From Angiostrongylus vasorum (Eukaryota > Nematoda > Chromadorea > Rhabditida > Metastrongylidae): a DNA stretch of 64,000 bases. The DNA lies in contig JADANN010000364.1 of the NCBI GenBank assembly GCA_018806985.1, positions 992,001 to 1,056,000 of the forward strand, given 5' to 3'. The notes beneath the pieces are model-generated. The model did no database searches and was not told where the DNA came from. It saw only the letters and a program-made list of their open reading frames with translations. Within the stretch, counting starts at the first letter, position 1. Each line of letters begins with the position of its first letter. Shown in pieces: positions 36,300 to 48,119 of the stretch. The translations under genes were made by a program, and so were the position numbers.

Positions 36300-37610
36300 A
36301 ACGAGCGTGCAAATGTGAATGGAAAACACAACAAACACTTAAGAGGATGTGACGGGTTTTTTTCTACTATTTGGAACAGTCTTATCTATACTTAGGTGGT
36401 GAAATCATTTGGTGACAACCACGAGATCATGTTTGCTATATGTTTGATTTGTAGCATTCATGCATCCATCAAGGGCCAATCCGTACAGACTCTATCAGTA
36501 CCTTAAAAAAAGTAATGGGAGGATGGCAGTATGCTGAACGGCTTCATCATTCAACAAGGTATGAGATTATACAAAACGGTCTACAAGTCAAATAACTTCA
36601 GAACAGACGATTTTGTACATGCTAGGAAAGTCTAATCTGATTACATTAGCCAGAAGACTCCATTAAAAAGTGGAATGAAAACAACACTACATTAACATAG
36701 TAGTAAAGAATCACTTCCTCGTACATGTTCTAGAAGGTTAGTACAAGGTCTGATTTGCGGCTCAATTTAATAATTTCATTTTTCCACACTAGTACAGTTA
36801 GTGATAAAACGTGTTATAATCCAGTTTCTTGTGCGAGTTCTGCTAGAAGATCGGTTTGTCGTGGATGTTGTCGGATAGCAAAATTGTTTGAAACTCACCA
36901 TGTTCCTTCCGTCGGCGTCATACTGGTTCTCGGCGCAGAAAGGGAATATGGACTCATTCAACCTGAAAGCTTATCGCTTTCAGGCTTTTTTAGTCCATCA
37001 CTGAACTCAAGTCGTCGTGTCATGCCAACTTTGGTGTGCTTTTCCTTCTTTGATTACTTTCTTCATATCCTTGTGGACAATTTTCTGAGATTTATTTCTG
37101 GCGCGCAACCGGAAATAAACGCCAACTCTTGACTGCACACGTATTTAGACCCTTTGGGTGGAAAGCGAGTTTGTGACTCCTAATTTGACGCTGACATTTT
37201 GCAATAAATTACCGTATTTTGGTAATTTGTCAAGAACTTGTTAAAATGACAATCCCTAGAGATCATGGAATGATTTGGTCGAATGAAAAGTTAGCCGTTT
37301 TCGGAAAAGGCCTGCCCTAACACTCAAAAATGCAAACCAGATGTGTTTCGGTTGGTTTTAGGTGACCCTCTCATGTGATTATTTATTCAACAAATCAAAA
37401 CATTTGTCCATCTCAACTTGGATAAAGTAGATATCAAAACATTCATCGAGATATCAACAGACACGTCTATCTCAGACATCAAAGCGATGGCAAGACTTTG
37501 TACCATCTCCGTCCCATTGCTACCCTCCAATTTTTTCCTGAATATTTCACGGTCCAGCTAAGGCTTGAAAAGCTAGAAACTTCTTCCTGACAATTGCGAG
37601 CTGCAGTCAG
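36300..37610. other. No gene established
   Basis: On the minus strand, 'gctttcag' at about 36970 opens a segment encoding IFPFCAENQYDADGRNM, which closes at 'ATG/gtgagt' near 36890. It looks like an isolated internal exon, but no partner exons were found. Confidence 0.3.
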
Positions 37611-37614
37611 GCGG

Positions 37615-37990
37615 ATAGCACAGTGGTAGTGATGCCGATCATTGCGAGCACGGTGCTGGTTCGACCGTTCTAAGCCCACCAGGGCTTTCACCTATCGGGA
37701 TCGGTAAATTGGTGCCGGACTTATCCGGGATGAAATAACTCCCTGCAAAAAAAAATGGATCCAGGTGGGAACGCTCCAGCCCGGCTATCCCAGAACTCCA
37801 GGGAGAATCGACTGAGCAGCATTCTACGACATTCAAGATGAAATGAGAATCTTCAAGCAGATGCTGAAGCCACGCGTAAAAGTTGGAAGGCTTTGGTGGA
37901 TGATGAATGCGAGGAAACGAATCGGATGTGAGAAGTGCTGTGATCTGCACAGTAGACGCGAAAACGGGTCGTGTAAAGTGAAAAGAAAGA
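37615..37990 (+). mobile_element. SINE-B copy, near full length
   Basis: Head 'ggatagcacagtggtagtga' (box-A-like), then 'gtgctggttcgaccgttcta' (box-B-like). Core 'ccaccagggctttcacctat' and 'aattggtgccggacttatcc' follow. The tail 'gggagaatcgactgagcagc' runs to 'gcgaggaaacgaatcggatg'. The 130-codon reverse frame is a shadow. Confidence 0.8.
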
Positions 37991-38184
37991 ATAAAATACC
38001 AAAATTTCATATGTATTTTTTGCCTCCTCATATTGCGTGAAACGGGCGATGATGATAGCCTTACTGTCCAATGCTGATAGGTTATCCGAAAATAAGATCA
38101 CTAGTAGATTGTAGTTATGCATCTCAACAGAACTAAAAGAGATTATGAAACATGTTCCAATCAAACAAAGTCGAGAGGGCAGTG

Positions 38185-38450
38185 CGCCCCGTATTTATCA
38201 GCCCTTCAGGAATGCATCATTCACTCACCTTCGTCAAGCCTACTTTTAGTTAAATAAATGCTTAATTGACCCAAACCATGACTTACGGTGGCCTATCGAT
38301 CTAACAGGTCAGTGCTGCTATCCTCCCAGACAAGTCTGCTACCAATTTGCCGACCCTGGAGGGATGGTAGGCTTAGTGAGCTAGGGGGTGCGGGAATCGA
38401 TCCCTTGTGTATTGCAGGGCGCCTCCGACCACTGCGCCACACACGCTCAT
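38185..38450 (-). mobile_element. SINE-A copy
   Basis: Tail partly degraded ('acggtggcctatcgatctaa'). The core is excellent ('ttgccgaccctggagggatg'), and so is the head: 'gggaatcgatccc' box B and 'cgaccactgcgccacacacg' (box A on the minus strand). Confidence 0.82.
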
Positions 38451-38559
38451 CGAGTTACAACAGGAAGCATTAATGAAAGCACAGCTCCAGGCCCCGATAA
38501 TACCACCGCCGATTTTCGTCGAGCTACAGACCACAGATTACATCTAATTCTTGCAACTA

Positions 38560-39930
38560 ACGTAACGTTTAACCTTCTGGAAGGCGAAATCCCTAGTGGG
38601 GCACATTGCGCACAGTCATCCTGCCTGGTGAACTCTTCTTAACAACCGTTCGGTCTGCTTGTTCGGTGTACTCTACAAGCTCTTCACGAAGATTATCCTA
38701 CCGCGTTTATCAAAGACTTTGGATGAGGCACAACCAGTTGAGCAAGTAGGGATTCTGACAGGGATCCCATTACCTGGACTACATCGAAACCGCATCACGG
38801 GTTATAGAAGTCTGTCAGGAGTATGACCTACCTCATGTCCTTACCTTTATCGACTACGAGAAATACTTCGACATCGTCGAAACGAATGCAGTTCTTTCAA
38901 TGCCCGACGATCAAAGAGTCGACTCGTCTTATATGTGCACCTTAGCTGACTTATCGGAAATGGAGCACAATTATACAGCTTTTTCGTCGACCTCTCACCA
39001 TAGTATTAAACAAGGCGACACAATATTGCCAAAGCCCCTTACTGCCGTGTTGCAGTAGAAAATTAAATGTCTGAATTGGGATGAGAATGGCACTGGTGAA
39101 AAATTCGTATCAAATCTTTGTTTCACCAACGACATTGTCGTCTTTTCGAGGAGTACCAGTAAAGCAGAGCCATGCCAAATGTGTTGAACGAGACGGGAAA
39201 AGTGATTGAACTGTGCATAAATAAGCGGGGGGACTTAATACATGAAAAACCCCTCCTGCGAAGGTGATCAAATTAAGCTGAATTGTCCACCTCGTAGATG
39301 TATCTTGGACGTTCACTGAACATGGAGGAAAAACGTGAACGAAGAATTATATAGAAGAAAGAAAGTATCAGGTGCAGTATTTCTGCTCCTCAAAGAAGCC
39401 ATCGACCAACTAAAGGACTCAAAAATTCACGCTCACCTTTTCGATTCAAAAGTCCTTCCAGGGCAATATTACGCAGCAGACGTGCACTGAGACTTCACCT
39501 CTTGGATGATATTTTTCGAAATTTAATCAGTACAAACAACGTTTGGCGGAAAGCCGCAGCTCGGATTTCCGAAACCTATCTCATGTTCGGGAACCAGGAG
39601 AATGTACATCATTAGCGAAGCACAGATCTGCGAATCACATAATTAGAACAGCATATGACAGAATGACGAAAGCAGAAAAGTAGCAGATTCCAAGAGAACG
39701 TTGGTGTCCTCTTAGAGGACCACGCACACAATAGCCGAAGGTTTTCTTGGGTAACGTCATAACGTCAACCATCTGCACTCGCAAATGACAACGATTTCCG
39801 GTTGACGAAATGAGGCCCGAGGATGCCACTATGTTCGAAGGAGGCTGCCATCATGGACGACGACTGCGCGAGAGAGAAACGAGTTGAAATTATGCTGGGA
39901 CCCGCACAACCATCCAAGTATCCAAGTAAG
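38560..39930 (+). mobile_element. Decayed RTE-type retrotransposon, RT domain to 3' end
   Basis: Plus-strand translation in shifting frames gives RTE reverse transcriptase in order: SKTLDEAQPVEQ (38710-38745), TFIDYEKYFDIVETNA (about 38843-38890), 'IKQGDTILPK' (about 39007), 'FTNDIVVF' (39120, where F-x-DD is expected), IHAHLFDSKVLP (about 39425-39460) and RERNELKLCWDPHN (about 39869-39910). The final coding block and its tail 'tccaagtatccaagtaagta' are shared with SINE-C. Many stops make it a dead copy. Confidence 0.85.
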
Positions 39931-39954
39931 TATGGAAAACAGAGTGTTTGGGAG

Positions 39955-40050
39955 AGCACGCTGCACGTTAGTTTGGCCCTTCTCAAACTCTGAGAAAGCC
40001 GAAATTTGCTGAAACGTCAACCCGTTGTTGAATAAACATTGTTTTAGTAA
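39955..40050. repeat. Family E fragment
   Basis: Contains 'aaactctgagaaagccgaaa', 'tgctgaaacgtcaacccgtt' and 'gttgaataaacattg', the E core plus one flank. It immediately follows the RTE tail. Confidence 0.55.
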
Positions 40051-40054
40051 ACTC

Positions 40055-41375
40055 ATCCCAGCTCAATGGAAACACTTTGAGTTTTCGTGATTTAAAATGC
40101 TGATACTCTTTTTTGAAAACCAGGTTTTTTTTGGACGAAAAATATTCCTCTGAATTTCGTTTCTTATCATCTACCCACCCTCTAAACAGGTCGATACCAG
40201 TTTGAACATTTTCATGCTCAAAAAACGTTCCATCGGATAAAAATTAACAGAATACAGTATAGTACGAATAAAATGAAGTTGTCTGTAGGAACGTTCGACA
40301 GGCGAGTTCCAGTTGCAGATGAACGAGCTGGACTCTACCAAGCACTGCGAGAGTTGGAGAAATGTTAACTTACTTTGCACGATCAGCGATGAAGTCAAAA
40401 CAACTGCGTTCAGCAAACGTACAACCCCATCTGCGGCCGTACCACAGAGATTCGTGTTCGCCACGAATCGCAGAACGATTCACACGGTACCAAGGTCTGG
40501 AAAAATACTGCAGAAGTGGTAAGTGTAGGTAATAACGTTGTGAAATGTTAATCGACAGCAAATAAAAGAGTTTAAAAAAAGCCGCGGCTTTGCATTATAG
40601 AAACAGTTTAAGCTAAAAAGGATAGTAATACAACGAGTGACAAATCAGCCTCTAAGCGAGAATAACAAGCTTCTTCTTTTCTGTTGATAACGCATGTGTG
40701 GAAACGGACATACAATCCACAAATCCTGGTAATCAGGTGAGAAAAGGTTGGTACTTTTAGCAGATTTATCTTCAAAACGTCAAATGTATAGGTATAACCC
40801 GAATTAACCAACAACGCGTTAACTTCCGTCCAGATTATGCAAGCTAAGCCAGTCAAAGAATCATGATCTTTCTCCCTGTCCATAGTTCACAAAAACCCAA
40901 CAGAGAATGATGAATTGGGCCTCAGATCATAACGTTAAAGAGTTTGCAAAACAAATTTTGGACCCTGTTCGCGGTATAACAATAGTTGAATATTACTTCA
41001 AATGCACAAATGCAATTGGGAAATCAAACCACAATTTTTGAAACTGTTCCTTGATTTTTCTCCTTTCCTTTAGTTACACGTGCTCTCTTCAATACATTTG
41101 ACCCAACCATAAAATTATGGAAGCATCGTGTGACTTCTTAACCAACCTAATATCTGTATATCAACACCTTTATTTCTGAAATTGTGAGGAGCGCCTGAAA
41201 TTTTTTTCCTTCGGATGTCCTCTTAGGAAGTGATCCATAATCGGCATAAAACTCGCTGATAAAGTGTTATGATATTTTCAACACATTAGTGGCCGTATGA
41301 GTCCTATATGGCTCACCCGTTTTCGGGTTCTCTTGATGAGGCGGGTCACATCCGGCTCATTTCTTCTAAGCAGTT
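40055..41375. other. No gene recognised
   Basis: Overlapping frames near 40171-40561 lie on opposite strands and lack domains. Nothing else was seen. Confidence 0.4.
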
Positions 41376-41379
41376 AGTT

Positions 41380-42240
41380 TCACGGCATAGAGCTTTTTGC
41401 CGTATTTTTCGTAATGATACGACAGCATACATAACGCAAATGTTAAGGCGACCCTCAACGAAGAAGGCTTCATTCTTCACTTAGAAATATACAAAAGGCT
41501 TTTCTCGAACGAGTTCATCTACTCATAAATTGACTGTTATTTCAGTTCCGATAGCTATGATGAATAAAGATTATTGCGCAGATTGGGTGGATATGAAAGT
41601 ATAGAGTAGAGAGCATAAGCTGCAAGGCACTTCGAATTGCTAACGGCAATGTGGTTTGTGTGGTGGACCACAGTAACATATTTTAAATAGAGTCTTACAC
41701 ACCATGCACAACATTAGAGCAATAGAGCAAAGTTCCTTCCATGGCGATCATGTTGTCATGTTGTCAAGTGTTTAAGTTCTTTAGGGATCAAAAAATACCG
41801 TCTATTGTCGAAAAAAGGTTGAGCTTGTATCGACAAGAAATTAGGCATCGGCACCAGTAAGTTGAAGAAAACTGCAGAAAGAGGATAAACTGAAGATGCT
41901 ATAGCGAAGCTCAGTGAACAACAAAGGATGTGAACACATACGTCCAAACGCGGGGCTCCAAGCGGTCGGCATGATCTCTATAGAAGTCATTTTCTTCCTG
42001 GTGGTTTATTTAGGCACACAGGGCTTTTTTCTCCAAACTTTTTTCTAACCAATAGGTAGAGTATACAACACAGATATTGTGGCGAGCGTTGTCCGAAAAA
42101 AAGCTCTATTCTGCATTTGGAAATATACAGAAGACTTTTCTGCTAATGGAGCGATTGACCGGCAATTTGACTGGAAATTGGCTCCTATTTAAGTTTCAAG
42201 CTGAAAAATACTGCAATAGGCACCACATAGGTTGCAAAAC
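41380..42240. repeat. Two diverged copies of an unclassified repeat
   Basis: Segments around 41380-41600 and 42010-42240 run parallel. 'cattcttcacttagaaatatacaaaaggcttttct' at 41470-41504 matches 42110-42144, and both are followed by a similar 'aattgactg' block. The 132-codon frame at 42077-42475 starts in the second copy and has no known domain. Confidence 0.5.
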
Positions 42241-42244
42241 ACTT

Positions 42245-43720
42245 CCATACAAAACGATGGGGCAAAGCCTCCCCACCATGCTGTCATGCTCACAACCCTT
42301 CAAAGCCTCCAGTTATCGAAAATTTCTCGTTTATTGTCAAAGACCACCTCATAGTTATCATCCTTCATCATTTCTTTTCTCAGCTTCTACTTTTTTTCCT
42401 ATGATAACAAATATCAGCCCTAGACATCTTCAAACCCGAAAAGTGACTAAGTTATTTATTATATTATCACGTTGAAATGTTACCTCGAACAAAACCCTTC
42501 TGAACAACTCGAGTTCATCGTCACTTGAAGAGTACAATAAAGATTTTGATTAAGAGAACTAATTGCTGGTCAGTACCGTACAAAAACCGAACTTACCTCT
42601 CACCGAAGTACGTTTCTTCCAAAATCACAGCGCTAATATACGAGAATCGATTCGATACGTTTGATAGAAAAGGTGTCATAAGTTCATTCTACAAGAAAAA
42701 AAGAGAAAGTCAAAACTATTGGCCTTCCTAAGCTGTAACACAATTCCTTGTTGATTTTGACAAGATTTTCTTTCCTATTTTAATTCAGTGGGAAGATAAA
42801 CGCGTTCACTATTACAACGAAGAATATGAAGGATAGAATGCATAAGGGTCGCTGGTTTGACACTGCACGCTTGGCTAACCAAACCTCTAACCTTTCCGGA
42901 ATTGAGCTATGACAAACAATGTCAGTTTTGAGTATCGTTTTCGTATAAAATGTGGCTGACAAACCCCGAATATATACTCGTTCAAGTGAATCTTATCAAC
43001 AGAATCGGCCTCGATTCCTACCAACGATGGACAACCAAAGTGTTTCCTCGCCTCTTCCTGAAATCAAGATAGTTGCCTTTCTCCAAAAAATTCTCGTTAC
43101 ATCAGATCTGGAAGGAGCACAATTCATTAAACAAGAAGTGACACAATGGAACTCATACCACAGCATTTGCGGCGAAGTCAAGGAATTGCCTCTTGGCTAG
43201 TTGTTGTGAGCCTTGATCCCATGAGTCGGTCCAGTTGTAAAGGACACTCACAGGGCTTTTTTGATGACTCGAAACAGGCAGGACCGTCCCGAAGCCCTAT
43301 TGTGCATTCACAACATTACTTACACATTTGGTTCCAAGATAACAAGTGAAAAATAACATTTTTGCAGAAAAATTCCTGGAATAACGCCTTTCCATTCAGT
43401 ACCGCTTCTTCCACACCTCCTACAGTTCTACTAATTCTAATAAGTACTTGTTCTAGTCCATAAAAAAATTTTGACCGAACGGACTATTGAACTAAATAAA
43501 TTTCAAAGTGAAGGTTCAAACGAAGTGGGATGAAAAGATGTCTTTCGATATTGAAAATCTGGCATAAGAAAGAGGTTGCTCACTAAGGAGTGCATTAACT
43601 CGTGACGAAAAAGATCCATTCCAGCGTGGAAACTCTTCCATCTATTTCCCGGACAAACATTTAGAATGCCAATCAGCGGTCTGAATTACTAATACTTCAT
43701 AGATTAAGTAAATTGCTAAT
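42245..43720. other. No gene recognised
   Basis: A plus frame at 42952-43200 has a fairly protein-like composition. It has no family and is partly open on the other strand. No repeat was assigned. Confidence 0.4.
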
Positions 43721-43724
43721 GAAT

Positions 43725-44115
43725 ACTTACTTACTCAATATTTGAACGGCCCGTCCTCACTGGTTGTGCCAGCCCCAGCACAATCACCATTTCTCGGAGA
43801 TTTGCTGGTTAAGCCACCGTGGTTCCCTGGAATCCCGAGATCAGCCTGGCCAAAGTCTGCCCCTGGTCTTCGCCACCACAGGCAGTCGCAGCCTTTGTGG
43901 ATCAGAGGGAGATTTGCCACCATGCGACTTTTGATATCAGGACGGTGGCGGATCCCGGTATTGGTTTACTCTTAGCTAGGCTTCCTGATGGAAACGCCGG
44001 ACTCCTTCTCAGCTTGGGAGACCCTGCCGGGAAGACGAATCCCCCCGCTCTAGATCGCAATCCGACACCCAGAAACACCTCCCAATCACCATGATGCGGT
44101 AAACCGTAGGGATGA
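43725..44115 (-). mobile_element. SINE-C copy, near full length
   Basis: Starts at the tail end 'acttacttactcaatatttg' and 'ctcactggttgtgccagccc', then 'ctggccaaagtctgcccctg', 'agggagatttgccaccatgc' and 'cttagctaggcttcctgatg'. It ends in the 5' part 'caccatgatgcggtaaaccg'. Frames on both strands here are shadows. Confidence 0.83.
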
Positions 44116-44119
44116 TTGT

Positions 44120-44860
44120 TAATGAATGGCATTAAAAAAATTTCAACCACACCCATTTCACGACGGTAACACTTCCCCACTTCCTTTTCGTATAGTAGGA
44201 AATTTACTAGTTGTTACTGGCAAACAAGGAGAAAATTCCATTACTTTGTAACAAGTGTTGTCAAAATCTAGGAGCGTTTTTTCTTGAAAAAGAAGAACAT
44301 TAGCGGTCCACCACATCCGGAATGGTGAGGATACTGGAACACAGAGAACAACATATACGAAATCCTGCTATTATATATTACTTTGGCAGACAAATAACCT
44401 ATCCAAAGATGTCCTGCTTTCCTCAGAATTTCAGCTGCCTTAGTTGTTTTTCAAGCGTTGTTTACGACGACAGTTGGTTTCGTGCTGGAATTTCGTCGAC
44501 GCTTGGGAATTTAGCCTCTCTTCTTGCCTCCTTGACCTGTTTAATATTGGTTGCAAGTTTTCTTTTTCGAAATTTCGTGTTTTCCGCCTTATGGTGTTTG
44601 GAGATCTTCACCACAAGTACAGGTGCCGGCTTTCGTTGATCGACATATGCTTTGCTGCCATCAGTATTGTCGTAGTGGCGGCTACATCTGTACATGCTGC
44701 GATTCACACGATTACTAGACCGATTCAACCGCATACGATGTGACAGCTTCCAATTAGTATGCAAAAAAATTAAGTGTCAAATTGCCTTTCGGCCTTCTGA
44801 TGAGCAGAACGATTGACACACATCCAAACTTGCTCTGATGGGCTTCATCGATGTTATTAC
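44120..44860. other. No established gene; both strands open
   Basis: At 44444-44764 both strands are open for about 100 codons. The minus frame is strongly basic (FRKRKLATNIKQVKEARREA) and ends in a stop. The plus frame has one hydrophobic stretch (FAAISIVVVAATSV). Neither has a recognisable family, so I do not call a gene. Confidence 0.35.
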
Positions 44861-44864
44861 TTAC

Positions 44865-45065
44865 TTAATACTTGATACTTGGATGGCCCGTCTTCACTGG
44901 TTGTGCGCTCCTCCGCATAATCTCCATTTTTAGAAAAATTGTTGGTTTAGCCATTGTGGACTTCTAGAGTCCAAAAGTCAGCCTACCGATACCCTTCCTC
45001 AGATCCTCACCACCCAAGGCAGTCGCCGCCGTTGTGGATCAGAGGGATATTTGCCACCATGCGGG
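44865..45065 (-). mobile_element. SINE-C fragment
   Basis: Tail half only: 'cttaatacttgatacttgga', 'tcttcactggttgtgcgctc' and 'cagagggatatttgccacca', then the similarity stops. Confidence 0.75.
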
Positions 45066-45069
45066 TGCT

Positions 45070-46480
45070 CAGATGGATGTTCCAAGGTGATGCAAGATTT
45101 TGAAAAAATTGTTTTTGAAATCCAGCAGTAAAGTTTTTGCAACAATTACCCGAATGGATTGAAAACCGACCAACGATCTTTGCTTCGGCAGTCATACAAG
45201 TGGGAAAAACATATGACAGCTTTTCAGCAACCACACGATTATATCATAACTGATTCTTTTACAATTTAATACATTGTTACGGTTCTGCTTTTACTTGACA
45301 TACCAATGTTGGCAAACGCCCTTAACACATTTTAGTTGACGATTCAAACAAAATTATTGGAAGCGTTTTTAGTTGCAAGGACTTTTAAAGGCGAAACTGC
45401 AATGAAACCTACATTTCTTTGCGTGGAGAGGGTTCTACCCTTGTCAGAGGGTATCTTTGAACAATTTCGAGGTTTCAGCTTACTTCAGTGTGTGAATATA
45501 AAAAGCTGTTTTTTTCCTCCGTACGAGTCTAGAGACTAGTGGAAATCTACACCTCACCACAGAACTATCTTATCGTTACGATCAACTAACTGGATTTATC
45601 CTACGAAACATAATGTGATTTGCATCTCTTAGGAAGGTGTGATGATAGAGATCTGTGGTGATCCCCATGGTGCTGTAGCTGCAGGGACAAGAAACAGGCT
45701 TCGTGCAATGTTGTGACAGTCTTTGCAATCCAGGATCTGATCGCTTCTCATCGTTCAGCTTCCACCTAATGTTGTTGATGGGTCGGACCCATTTCGAGGG
45801 TGGTTTGTTGTGGCTTGAACGGGTTTTTCCCTTGGAATCTCGTATAGTAGGATTCTCAAACTCTTACTTTTTTCGTTGACCTTGTCACCAGTAAAGGAGT
45901 GGTTTGAACAGTAAGCAGTTAACAGCTTTAACCTCCCAAAAGTTGTAAATGCGACTGGTAAAATGTATAAAAATTCAGAGCATTAGTTCTGATTGAGTAT
46001 TCATTGATTAGATAGAATGCAACCTGAAAACCTTTTCGTCCTAAACAACAAAAGTAAAATTAAATTTACTAAAACAGTAATCTTACGACTGTTTAATTGA
46101 AATGACAAGAAAAAACGTCCTGAACACGTGATAACTCATCTCTTTTCGTTCGTTATTCCGCACGGCGATGCAGACGCCATCAGTTGCCGGCGCTCTTTAC
46201 AAAGCTTTCTTCTACTCTAAAACTGATCACGAACCAAGGCTTTTTTTTCAGGATCTCAACTATTACCTACAAATGTCACGCCCAACCTCTATAAGAAGAA
46301 TGAGACCTCTTGTCTGCAGAAGAAAACCCTTTTCGAAACCGAGTTTCACCTCGTGACTTTCGTGATCTTCAGCCTGAAAACAACACTTGCCTTGTTGTTC
46401 CATTTGATTCTATCGAAATTGAAACAAGCAACCTTCACTCGTTCTATCCAATGCTCACTAGCCACAATTAGGCTTTTCGC
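45070..46480. other. No feature recognised
   Basis: Short frames without domains; no repeat assignment. Confidence 0.4.
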
Positions 46481-46484
46481 TACA

Positions 46485-46790
46485 ACTACTACTAGTAATA
46501 TTAACAATTACAATAACAAGATTGTCATAAGTAGTAATAATAATACAAATAACTATGACAATAATTTTTTTCAAAGCGACCGTCATTTAACCTAGGCATT
46601 ACTAATCAATACCTTTCTGGAAAGAGAAAACGAAAAAAATACGTTAGCCGAACAAATCCTTTTATCAACTCATTGTTAGCTTAATAATCCAAGAAGCTAG
46701 GAAAATAATAATAATAACAACGAAAAAATAGTAATATTAGTATTGATGACAATAATAACAACAACAACCCTCAGTTTAAGGACATATGAA
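46485..46790. repeat. AAT/AAC low-complexity tract with family E trace
   Basis: Dispersed AAT, AAC and ATA trinucleotides interrupted by a block near 46600-46700 ('catta ctaatcaatacc', 'gttagccgaacaaatcct'). That block resembles family E flanks at 54110 and 470. Confidence 0.5.
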
Positions 46791-46794
46791 CTAG

Positions 46795-47860
46795 TTTTCA
46801 GTACCACTTATGAAGCTCAAGGACCTATCATCTCTCCGAGCTTTTGAGATACTTTTTTCACAACGCTAGGCGAAGCAATGCAGACTTGTCTGCAATGGGC
46901 CAACCATCGGTAAGCATCCAACTTCCTAGATATTTTGGTTTCGTACTTGTTTACTCTACGAGCTTAGAAGGTAAGCGTAGAACTGCTTACACACTTCCAT
47001 GAGCCTGATCAACAAAAGATGACGGATAAAAAAGAAGCTCACTTTTTCTAATATTCTGACAGTTCTCGTTCTTTCGAAAATAGGGGAACATCTGATGATT
47101 GATTTCTTTGTGACATTTCGACTTCCATAGTCCAAAACGGAAATTATTGCAGAGAGATTACGAATAGCGCTCTTCAAAGGGTCCTGAAAAGTACAATCAG
47201 GGGGATACATCAATTATAGCTTCTTCATCTTCCCGAAGACTTAGATAAATTTCCCTTAGTACAAGTCGGAAATGCTCTCGATCTTTTCCTTATCCGGACT
47301 AATTTTTTCAGGGTAGGAAGGAAATTTTTGACATTTAACATAACAATTAAAAAGAAGGGGATATGTAGAATTGTTTCACTCTCAATCCGTAGTCTACGGC
47401 TTTCTATATAACTGTATAGCAGGACTAAGCTCGAGCAAGGATTGGACGTTCAGATGTTTGAATTAGTTGTGAGAACAATTTTGTTGATATGCGGATAGAA
47501 CCCTAACATCACGTGAGCGATTCGTTTTTGTTCACACCTGAATGTGAATTGAGAGTTATTTCCGCCAAAAAACGGAAGTGCCTCTCTGGCCTAATTCAAG
47601 AATGTAAACAATTCTTCTGGTGCAGTTCAGCATTGGCGGCAAAATTAAAGCAGAAGAAACATTCAGTCCTAATTTTCCTGCAGTCATCACCATTTCTAAG
47701 AGAATTTATTTCTGCATCGTTACTTTTAACAACGATCTGTTTCAGAGGGTATTTTGGCTTGCTGTCAGTCTCAGAGGCTGTATGCAGTTAGTAACTCAAA
47801 AGACCGACTTTTTGTAGAGCTAATCGATACATTTGTTCATATGTTTTTATGAAGTGATCT
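46795..47860. other. No feature recognised
   Basis: No gene or repeat assigned. Confidence 0.4.
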
Positions 47861-47864
47861 TTTT

Positions 47865-47999
47865 GAGCCGATGCGAGGTTGGTATAGCTGTTGTTGTTGT
47901 TGTTGTTGTTGTCGCGTCGCGGGCAGTCCCACTCGGAACAGCACGGGTCTGAGAAAGGCCAAATCTCTGAAACGTCAGCCATCGACCAACAACAACAAC

Positions 48000-48049
<50 letters not shown>

Positions 48050-48115
48050 TAGGACAACTATAACAACCTCACATCAGCTAAAAAAGACCAGTTCATAAGA
48101 ACGTATAAATAAATG
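47865..48115. repeat. Family E fold-back element with GTT and CAA arrays
   Basis: Inverted ends 'agccgatgcgaggttggtat' and 'taacaacctcacatcagcta' enclose a (GTT)n array on one side and a (CAA)n array (47988-48050) on the other. The E core 'aggccaaatctctgaaacgt' sits between. The arrays are complementary, so the whole unit can fold on itself. Confidence 0.8.
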
Positions 48116-48119
48116 TGTG

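Noticed and set aside
37639..38031. 130-codon minus-strand frame
   Set aside because: Antisense reading of a SINE-B copy.
44462..44764. Basic 100-codon minus frame
   Set aside because: The opposite strand is equally open, there is no domain and no exon partner.
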